DNA of 64,000 bases from Labrenzia sp. THAF82 (lineage in GTDB: Bacteria > Pseudomonadota > Alphaproteobacteria > Rhizobiales > Stappiaceae). Positions 1 to 5,954 of the stretch are shown here, in pieces (position 1 is the first letter of the stretch; every line of letters starts with the position of its first letter). The translations under genes were made by a program, and so were the position numbers. The stretch covers positions 1,516,501-1,580,500 of the forward strand of contig NZ_CP045354.1 of assembly GCF_009363435.1 (NCBI RefSeq). The letters are read 5' to 3'. The notes under the pieces are model-generated. The model did no database searches. It saw only the letters and a list, made by a program, of their open reading frames with translations, and was not told where the DNA came from.

Positions 1-435
1 TCCTTCAGCTGCAAGCGCACAGGCAAGGTTTGCAGCGACGGTCGATTTGCCGACGCCGCCCTTTCCGGACGCGATCGCGATCACCCTGTCAATGCCTGGA
101 ACCCTTTGCGGCCCTGAAGTGCCAGGTACCTGCGGAATGGGTTTGATCGGTTTGGGTTCCTGCGGATCCTGTTTGGGTTCCGGCTGTTCGGAATGGGACG
201 TCATGACAATCTGGACGTCGTCGCACCCTTCCAGCGCCTTTAGCACCTGACTGGTGTGCGCCTCGAGCTTTTCCATTTCCGCCAAGCGTTTCGGGTCGAT
301 CTCCAAGACAAGCCGGACCGAAGCGTCACGCACCTGAAGGGAGCGTATCATGCCTGAAGCTGCGATAGCTTCGCCGCTTGCCGGGTCCTTGACTGTCCCG
401 AGGGCGGCCAGAACGGTTTCGCGTGTCAAAGGCAC
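1..435 (-). CDS. Mrp/ApbC-family Fe-S carrier ATPase (partial, C-terminus beyond window)
   Basis: Only the first 145 codons are present; the frame runs off position 1. I start it at the GTG at 435, seven bases after the upstream stop at 443. Roughly residues 1-75 look like the DUF59/MIP18-type N-terminal domain, then comes a Pro/Lys/Gln-rich linker, then SGKGGVGKSTVAANLA, the deviant Walker A motif of ParA/Mrp ATPases. Known for the family: cytosolic dimers that bind and hand over [4Fe-4S] clusters. Inference: it sits two genes from a Fe-S-rich formate dehydrogenase cluster, so it may load those clusters. Family assignment is secure; a dedicated role is not. Confidence 0.88.
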   Translation of the reverse strand, partial: MPLTRETVLAALGTVKDPASGEAIAASGMIRSLQVRDASVRLVLEIDPKRLAEMEKLEAHTSQVLKALEGCDDVQIVMTSHSEQPEPKQDPQEPKPIKPIPQVPGTSGPQRVPGIDRVIAIASGKGGVGKSTVAANLACALAAEG

Positions 436-442
436 GTTTCGG

Positions 443-631
443 TTACCCCTCGATCTCACCGGTCACGACATGTTCCATGCCAAGTTCTTCTATTGTCACA
501 ACGGCTTTGACCTTGAAAGTCTTTCCGTCGGAGGAATCGGCCTCGCGAACGGCTTTTTCAATAGCCTGCTGCGAGGTCACACCGACCTGTTTCAGGAATT
601 TTCTCATCGACATGTTGAAATCGTCGCTCAT
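443..631 (-). CDS. DUF6494-family small protein
   Basis: A 62-residue acidic protein beginning MSDDFNMSMRKFLKQVGV. An in-frame start 17 codons upstream exists, but the ATG at 631 follows a strong GGAGGAG site, so I prefer it. The sequence matches my memory of the DUF6494 family: a short helical N-terminus (MRKFLKQVGVTSQQAIEKAV) followed by a beta-rich tail. No cysteines, signal peptide or membrane segment. Its stop lies seven bases before the Mrp start, so the two are almost certainly co-transcribed. Function unknown; by context a small partner in Fe-S or formate dehydrogenase assembly (inference only). Confidence 0.75.
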   Translation of the reverse strand: MSDDFNMSMRKFLKQVGVTSQQAIEKAVREADSSDGKTFKVKAVVTIEELGMEHVVTGEIEG

Positions 632-713
632 CTTATTCTCCTCCGCAATCGTGAGTGGATTGACGGGCAGCAGATTTCGCACCTAACCTTGGGGCATTAG
701 CCAGCGGCGTGAA

Positions 714-718
714 GGAGG
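714..718 (+). promoter_or_regulatory. Ribosome binding site that sets the cytochrome start
   Basis: GGAGG five bases before GTG 724. An upstream in-frame GTG at 709 would place this site inside the coding sequence, and translation from 724 gives a cleaner signal peptide. Confidence 0.55.
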
Positions 719-723
719 AGCGC

Positions 724-1485
724 GTGTGCTGCCGTGTCTTAATTGTGCTGTCCTGTGTTCTGGTTCTTCTGACGGGGACGAACCAGGGTGAGGCCCAGTC
801 CCGGTCATTCCGCATGTCGGTTCCGGATACCCTTGTCGCGAGCGGTTTTCTGAAACACCTGCTCCCGCGCTTTTCGCTGAAGAACAGCATCCGAATCGAG
901 CTTGTTGCGGTGGGTTCAGAAGCTGAAGTGCACTTGTCGACCGAGAACATCGGCCGTCCGGTCTTTTCCGGTCTTGGCGAAACGTGGTTTCTGGAGACGC
1001 AAGTTTCAGACAATGATCTGGTGGCGCGCTTTACCGATTGGCTCGCCAGCGACGTCGGTCGCAGAACCATCGAAACATTCAAGGCGGAAAGCGGGGCAAT
1101 TTTTGTGGCGGCGGTTGCAGAGGTCGAGGATACCGGGCCCATTGAAGTGACCGGTGACATTGTGCAAGGCGAAAAATTGGCTGTGATCCATTGCGGGCGC
1201 TGCCACATGGTCAATGAAGCCACAAGGCTGTCGACAATCGGTTCGTCGCCATCCTTTGCAGTCATGCGCAGCTTCGCCGACTGGCAAGCCCGTTTTGAGG
1301 CGTTTTTCGCGCTCAATCCGCACCCTTCTTTCACCATCATCGACGGAGTGACCGAACCGTTTGACGAAGCCAGACCGCCGCCAATGGTGCCGGTCGAATT
1401 GTCGCTCACCGACCTGGAAGCGATCCTGGCCTTCGTGACCCAGATCCCTCCAGCTGATCTCGGCGCACCTATCCAGTACCAGTGA
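724..1485 (+). CDS. Truncated TupA-like domain fused to cytochrome c (periplasmic)
   Basis: 253 residues. An N-terminal signal peptide (about 1-26) is followed by two short blocks that align by eye with the TupA tungstate-binding protein at 28147-28983 of this window. SGFLKHLLPRF...IELVAVGS (about 41-65) matches SGLFDQLLPEF...VRVVAVGT. DWLASDVGRRTIETF (about 105-119) matches the TupA C-terminal DWLLSREGQRSIADF. The roughly 150-residue TupA core between them is missing. A class I c-type haem site CGRCH follows (about 157-161), with a likely axial Met in PPPM and a closing helix LTDLEAILAFV. It is convergent with the Fe-S gene downstream and adjacent to the formate dehydrogenase operon, so an electron-transfer role there is likely. 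The remnant may still sense oxyanion or simply be a scaffold. Confidence 0.75.
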   Translation: MCCRVLIVLSCVLVLLTGTNQGEAQSRSFRMSVPDTLVASGFLKHLLPRFSLKNSIRIELVAVGSEAEVHLSTENIGRPVFSGLGETWFLETQVSDNDLVARFTDWLASDVGRRTIETFKAESGAIFVAAVAEVEDTGPIEVTGDIVQGEKLAVIHCGRCHMVNEATRLSTIGSSPSFAVMRSFADWQARFEAFFALNPHPSFTIIDGVTEPFDEARPPPMVPVELSLTDLEAILAFVTQIPPADLGAPIQYQ

Positions 1486-1501
1486 GTTTGACTGTCAGGC
1501 C

Positions 1502-3466
1502 TCAATGGTCGCGCCGCTTGCTTATGTAGTCGTCCGTGGTGCGTACCGGTGTCCGTTCGCCATGGGCAAATGGGTTGTTTTCGGAGTGATACACCGAATT
1601 GACACGGCAATCGTCGCACATCTGGATCAGGCGGGCAGCCTTTTCGTTCTGGAACATTGAGTGCTTTCCGGCGAGCTTTTCCGTCAATCGTTCAACCGTT
1701 GAGCGAACACCGAAGGGTTTGCCGCATTCCACGCAGTTGAACGGTTCCTCTTCCTTCAACACATGCGGTCTGAGAGCATCGTCGGTCAAGTTCAGACGGG
1801 GATCGAGCGTCAAGGCGCTCTCCGGGCAGATATTCACGCAGATGCCGCATTGCAGGCAGGCATCTTCCTGAAAGCGCAGCTGAGGCTGGTCCGGGTTCTC
1901 CTTCAACGCACCAGACGGACACAGCGAAACGCAGGATAGGCACAAGGTGCAGCTGTCCACATTCAGTTGAACCGCGCCATAGGGTGCGCCCGCTGGCAGC
2001 TCAATCATTTTTTCGTCCGGATTGAGCGCTTTTGCCGACAAGCGGGTGACTTGTCGTCTGGACCCGATCGGTAGGATTGGCTGAATTTGAAGAGCTTCAG
2101 TGTCCGCCTGTCCGAGTGCTTCGTCCAACTGGTCCGGGTCCTGTGGCTCGATGACCTTGATTCTTTCTGGATCGCCGATCGTTTTGGCAAGGTCTATCTG
2201 GAACGGAATGCCGTCGGTCTCGGTGGTCGGTGACAGCAGTATGGTGACCCCGGCAAAGCCGCTGCCGAGCGCGCTCAGAATTTCAGCATGCCCAAAGCTT
2301 GCCAAAGCATCCACTTCCAGGGGCAAAACATCGGCAGGAAGGCCGGACCCATACCGAGCGCTCATACGAATGAGCTCCGCCCCGTGTCCGGCATCGTGCA
2401 CAAGAAGACGAGGTTCCGTGTCTTCAAGCTTGCGCCACGTCGCAGCAAGCGTCTGGACACGTTTGAAGGTAAAGTCAGCCGATGGGGCATCATATGAGAT
2501 GGCACCCGAGGGGCAGACCGACGAACAGCTGCCACATCCGGCACAGATCAAGGCGTCAACGGCAACATGATCGCCGGCTGGTGTGATCGCCCCGGTCGGG
2601 CACAGATCGAGGCACCGGGTGCATCCGGTCTTTTCTGCCCGCGAGTGTGCACATAATTGTTCGTTCAATTTGACAAATATCGGTTTCTCAAACGTTCCAG
2701 TCAGCTGAGACGCTTCGAGTATGGCTTTCGTCATTGCGCCGGTATTGCCGGGATCGGCGCGCAAGTATCCTTCGCGCTTCTCGGGGGCTGGCACCATTGG
2801 CGCGTTTCTGCTGAGATCCAGTACGACATCGCATTGTGTCCTGCCTCCCGAGCGAGGCTCGCTGAATGTCATCGGTCCGCGTCCCCCCGGGATACGTTCC
2901 TGCAAGGCGTCAAAGGACAGATTGAATTGGCCCAGTGCTCCGGTGACGGTCTTGATGCGACCGCGTACGATGTCGAACCGCCGGTCATCGGTCATCGGTG
3001 TTTCAGCTTCAGGGGCCAGCAACACGGTGACGCTCAATATTTCGCAAAGCTGTTCGGCAGCGCTCAGGGCAGCTTCTGATTCGCCAAAAATCAGGCAGGT
3101 GCCCTCAGACGTGACATCCATCACCTTGTCACCGCGGGATGGAATCAATGCTTCTGCAACCAGGGCCGCCATCTTGGCCGAGGCGTTCCGGGTGTCGTTG
3201 GTCCAACCGGCCCGGTCTCTAATGTCTATGAAACCGGGGTCTTCAGCTTCGATGTCGGCAGCAAGCTCTTCAAAAGCTGTGCGTTCCTGCTGACACGCGA
3301 TCAGAACGCCACCCTTTTGAAGCGCGTCCTCCGCGATGGCTGCCTCTTTCCGGCAAAGTTCGGTGTAAACTTTCGAACAGGAAATGCCTGTCGCCTGTTC
3401 AATCCGCTCTGCATCGATTGTCTGACTCTTCAGACAATCGCACAGCAGCAGCCTCGGTTCCGTCAT
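1502..3466 (-). CDS. Four-cluster 4Fe-4S ferredoxin-like protein of the formate dehydrogenase locus
   Basis: 654 residues from the ATG at 3466 (MTEPRLLLCDC); starts at 3517 and 3541 are also open and have plausible ribosome sites. Two bacterial 2[4Fe-4S] ferredoxin units are visible: CTRCLDLCP with CAGCGSCSSVCP in the middle, and CTLCLSCVSLCP with CLQCGICVNICP near the C-terminus. A final CxxC...CxxC pair (CVECGKP, CDDCRV) could bind zinc or another cluster. No signal peptide, so cytoplasmic. Proteins of this build recur beside DUF3305/DUF3306/TorD genes in alphaproteobacterial formate dehydrogenase loci. The probable role is electron delivery or maturation on the cytoplasmic side. It is divergent from the fdh operon. 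Confidence 0.8.
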   Translation of the reverse strand: MTEPRLLLCDCLKSQTIDAERIEQATGISCSKVYTELCRKEAAIAEDALQKGGVLIACQQERTAFEELAADIEAEDPGFIDIRDRAGWTNDTRNASAKMAALVAEALIPSRGDKVMDVTSEGTCLIFGESEAALSAAEQLCEILSVTVLLAPEAETPMTDDRRFDIVRGRIKTVTGALGQFNLSFDALQERIPGGRGPMTFSEPRSGGRTQCDVVLDLSRNAPMVPAPEKREGYLRADPGNTGAMTKAILEASQLTGTFEKPIFVKLNEQLCAHSRAEKTGCTRCLDLCPTGAITPAGDHVAVDALICAGCGSCSSVCPSGAISYDAPSADFTFKRVQTLAATWRKLEDTEPRLLVHDAGHGAELIRMSARYGSGLPADVLPLEVDALASFGHAEILSALGSGFAGVTILLSPTTETDGIPFQIDLAKTIGDPERIKVIEPQDPDQLDEALGQADTEALQIQPILPIGSRRQVTRLSAKALNPDEKMIELPAGAPYGAVQLNVDSCTLCLSCVSLCPSGALKENPDQPQLRFQEDACLQCGICVNICPESALTLDPRLNLTDDALRPHVLKEEEPFNCVECGKPFGVRSTVERLTEKLAGKHSMFQNEKAARLIQMCDDCRVNSVYHSENNPFAHGERTPVRTTDDYISKRRDH

Positions 3467-3671
3467 TGTCTGCGCGTCCTCTCCCCAGGGATCGCCTGCT
3501 GCCATCTTCGCATGCGGCATCTCAAGCTCTCCACGTACCATAACAAGGGCGCGTTTCGGCGTACGTCAAGTTCGACTTCTGCCGGGCTTGAAATTTGTTC
3601 GCATTGCTGCAGCTTAAAGAGGAAAACAAAACAGCCGGATTCAAAGCCGGGGTGTGGGAGGACCGCCGCTC
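3467..3671. promoter_or_regulatory. Divergent promoter region of the formate dehydrogenase locus
   Basis: This stretch separates the leftward Fe-S gene from the rightward DUF3305-to-FdhC operon and must hold both promoters. I do not see a convincing sigma-54 -24/-12 pair or a clear palindromic operator. The left third may be coding if the Fe-S protein starts upstream at 3517 or 3541. Confidence 0.5.
3657..3662 (+). promoter_or_regulatory. Ribosome binding site that sets the DUF3305 start
   Basis: GGAGGA nine bases upstream of GTG 3672. It argues against the GTG at 3654 and the ATG at 3714 as starts. Confidence 0.55.
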
Positions 3672-4241
3672 GTGACTGCGGAGAAAACTCAGACAATGCC
3701 TGTCGGGGTCGTCGTCAGACGATTGCCCGGCGTTACTCGTTGGCAAAAGTGGTCTTGGCGACCCGTGTCGCTGTTACCGGGTGCAGGGCCTGCCGATTGG
3801 AAAGTGCTCAGACAAGAGGGCGAGGCGGTTGAATACCATGCCGCAACGCTTCCGCTGGAATTGCATCGCGCTGATACGGAAGCCTACCTGACCGCGCTGT
3901 CGGACAAGGTGCCTTCTGTTTATGTGGTGCTGCGTCCTGCCGACGAGGTTGAGAGAGATTTGCCTCTCGATGTCATGCTCGTCACCGCCTCTGCATACGA
4001 GGGGCAAGACTACGCGGATTCCAGCGAAGTCATGGTGGAAAAGCTCCCAATGCCAGAAGGGCTGGTGGCCTGGATCCGGGATTTCGTCAAGATCCACCAC
4101 GAGGAAGAGATATTCATCAAACGCAAACGTGACAAAAAACGAATCGATTTGCAGGAAGATGGTGTGGGCGACCCGCGCATACGTCAGCTGAGTGACGTTT
4201 ACCGTGCGCCTTTGAGAAAACCGAAGGACACGCTGCAATGA
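3672..4241 (+). CDS. DUF3305 domain protein, formate dehydrogenase accessory
   Basis: 189 residues from GTG 3672. The N-terminal signature PVGVVVRRLPGVTRWQKWSWRPVS (quoted in parts: PVGVVVRR, TRWQKWSW, WRPVS) is typical of DUF3305. The middle region VPSVYVVLRPA...LPLDVMLVTASAYEGQDYADS is a conserved beta-rich core and the tail is Lys/Arg-rich. No signal peptide or cofactor motif. The family is found almost only next to DUF3306, TorD-like chaperones and formate dehydrogenase subunits, which is the arrangement here. The stop overlaps the DUF3306 start (ATGA at 4238-4241). Role in assembly or maturation is inferred from context; biochemical function is unknown. Confidence 0.85.
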   Translation: MTAEKTQTMPVGVVVRRLPGVTRWQKWSWRPVSLLPGAGPADWKVLRQEGEAVEYHAATLPLELHRADTEAYLTALSDKVPSVYVVLRPADEVERDLPLDVMLVTASAYEGQDYADSSEVMVEKLPMPEGLVAWIRDFVKIHHEEEIFIKRKRDKKRIDLQEDGVGDPRIRQLSDVYRAPLRKPKDTLQ

Positions 4242-4918
4242 GTCAGCAGGACGATGGTGGTTCCGACTTCTGGTCCCGGCGAAAGGCTGCTGTAAAAGCT
4301 GCAGAGGCGGCAGAGCGCGAAGATCTTGAGGCTGCTCAGCAGGCAGAGGTGCGTGCAGCACTTGAAGAAAAGTCCGACGAAGAAATTCTGGAAGAACTCG
4401 GTCTTCCCAATCCAGATGATCTTGCTGAAAATGACGACTTCTCGAAATTTCTTTCAGCAGCCGTGCCAGAGCGATTGCGGCGGCGCGCCTTGCGCAGATT
4501 GTGGACGTTGAACCCGGTTCTGGCCAATATTGATGGCCTTGTCGACTATGGGGAAGATTTTACCGACGCTGCGACTGTCGTCGAAAACCTCCAAACGGTT
4601 TATCAAGTTGGTAAGGGCATGTTCGATAAGTTCGCGGAACTTGCCGAGACGGAAACGGAAGCCACGGAAGTTGCCGATGGCGAGCAGGCGGAGTTGGTCG
4701 AAGACGCTCAGTCGGAGTTGCAGTGCGAAGAAAATATCGCGACGCAAAACGATTATTTACATGACGGAAAAACATCTTTTCAATTGACGCAAGGTGACTC
4801 CGTCGTCCAATCTGGAGAGGAAAGCGTTGTCTCTCTTGATTTGCAAGAAACAGGTGCAGGTGAGTCGCAAGAAGAACCTCGAATAACGAGGCGGAAAATG
4901 CGGTTCGACTATACCTAA
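4238..4918 (+). CDS. DUF3306 domain protein, formate dehydrogenase accessory
   Basis: 226 residues. The DUF3306 hallmark FWSRRKAAV is at residues 11-19, followed by a highly charged Ala/Glu-rich helix (about 20-60). The conserved core is DFSKFLSAAVPERLRRRALRRLW (in parts: FLSAAVPERLRRRAL, LRRLW) with LNPVLANIDGLVDYGEDFTD. The last 90 residues are acidic and low in complexity, probably disordered. No membrane segment. It is translationally coupled to the DUF3305 gene and followed 65 bases later by a TorD-like chaperone. The family is of unknown function and tied to formate dehydrogenase operons; a structural or assembly role is likely. Confidence 0.85.
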   Translation: MSQQDDGGSDFWSRRKAAVKAAEAAEREDLEAAQQAEVRAALEEKSDEEILEELGLPNPDDLAENDDFSKFLSAAVPERLRRRALRRLWTLNPVLANIDGLVDYGEDFTDAATVVENLQTVYQVGKGMFDKFAELAETETEATEVADGEQAELVEDAQSELQCEENIATQNDYLHDGKTSFQLTQGDSVVQSGEESVVSLDLQETGAGESQEEPRITRRKMRFDYT

Positions 4919-4983
4919 TACTAAAGTCGAAGACTTGAGTTATGTAGATTGATTGCGACGCGCACGAGGGAGGAACCTTGCGG

Positions 4984-5592
4984 ATGTCCGCTGTGGTCAA
5001 GGAATACGTGATCGATCCGGAGGATCGGGCACGCGCAGAACTATACGATTTCATAGGGCTCTTGCTGGCCACGCCTGCTGACGCCTCCCTCCTGGCCCAG
5101 GTCGCCGGTTTAAAGGGTGACGACACACCCGTTGGTGAAACACTCAACACTCTTGCCAAAATTGCTGGCGTGACCTCCGCCGAGACAGCGGAGCGCGAGT
5201 ACAACATCCTGTTCATCGGTCTCGGCCGCGGAGAATTGTTGCCCTATGCGAGCCACTATCTCACCGGCTTCTTGAACGAAAAGCCGCTTGCCAACCTGCG
5301 CGCCGATATGGCCAAGCGTGGCATCAAGCGCGCGGAAGACAAGAGTGAGCCGGAAGACAATATCGCATCTCTCATGGAGATGATGGCCGGTATGATCATG
5401 GGACGGTTCGGCCAGGTGACATCCGTGTCTGAACAGAAAGAATTCTTCAACGCTCATGTCGAACCATGGGCGATCCACTTTTTCACCGATCTTGAAACAT
5501 CCGCCAGCTCTGTCTTCTACGGTGCTGTTGGATCTCTCGGGCGGCAATTCATGGAGATTGAAGCCGAGGCCTTCGGCATGCTGCCCAACTAG
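4984..5592 (+). CDS. TorD/DmsD-family molybdoenzyme chaperone
   Basis: 202 residues; the ATG at 4984 sits eight bases after GGAGG, with TTG 4978 as an alternative. All-helical, with the family block around EREYNILFIGLGRGELLPYASHYLTGF (seen as EREYNILFIG, LLPYASHYLTG) and a C-terminal helical half containing EQKEFFNAHVEPWA. Known for the family: cytosolic chaperones that bind the Tat signal peptide of a molybdenum/tungsten enzyme until cofactor insertion is complete. The natural client is FdhA, two genes downstream, which carries a Tat signal. Placement directly before FdhX and FdhA supports this. Confidence 0.88.
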   Translation: MSAVVKEYVIDPEDRARAELYDFIGLLLATPADASLLAQVAGLKGDDTPVGETLNTLAKIAGVTSAETAEREYNILFIGLGRGELLPYASHYLTGFLNEKPLANLRADMAKRGIKRAEDKSEPEDNIASLMEMMAGMIMGRFGQVTSVSEQKEFFNAHVEPWAIHFFTDLETSASSVFYGAVGSLGRQFMEIEAEAFGMLPN

Positions 5593-5649
5593 ACTTCATG
5601 TTGTCAATTTAGGCGGCGGAGCCGCTGCAAGGAGAGGAGGATTGCAACA

Positions 5650-5850
5650 ATGAAACGACCCGAACAGGTGGAGCCCAAAGATGGGGCCGGCCGCCGGGAC
5701 TTCTTGAAACTTGCTGCCATTTCGGCGCCTGTTGCTGTGGCTGCGACCACTGCTGTAGGGACGGCTGAAGCTGCAGAACCTGACCTCACATCTGAAAAGA
5801 TGCAGGACACGGCGCATACCCGCGCCTACTTTGACAGCGCCCGGTTCTAA
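5650..5850 (+). CDS. FdhX-like small Tat-signal protein
   Basis: 66 residues: a twin-arginine motif GRRDFLKLAA at about residues 14-23, a hydrophobic stretch, and a short mature part ending in HTRAYFDSARF. A strong AAGGAGAGGAGG site precedes the ATG. Proteins of this size and ending are regular members of such formate dehydrogenase operons, between the chaperone and the catalytic subunit (often annotated as formate dehydrogenase region TAT target). The mature peptide is too short to be an enzyme; a structural subunit or export-coupling factor is likely. Co-directional with FdhA, 104 bases upstream of it. Confidence 0.82.
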   Translation: MKRPEQVEPKDGAGRRDFLKLAAISAPVAVAATTAVGTAEAAEPDLTSEKMQDTAHTRAYFDSARF

Positions 5851-5954
5851 CTGGACCCTGTGAATACACCCGGCCGATGGTTGCGTGACGCCCGATGGCC
5901 GGTTCACTGACACACCCAGCCGTATCGATTCCGATACAAGCAAGGTAGGGCAAA

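Noticed and set aside
633..1619. Long minus-strand open frame (328 codons) opposite the cytochrome gene
   Set aside because: It lies antisense to a gene with a haem motif and signal peptide, is Arg/Ser-rich and has no recognisable domain; typical GC-skew shadow.
5870..5902. CCGGCC/GGCCGG inverted repeat between fdhX and fdhA
   Set aside because: Six-base arms with a 21-base loop in GC-rich DNA; too weak to call a terminator or operator.
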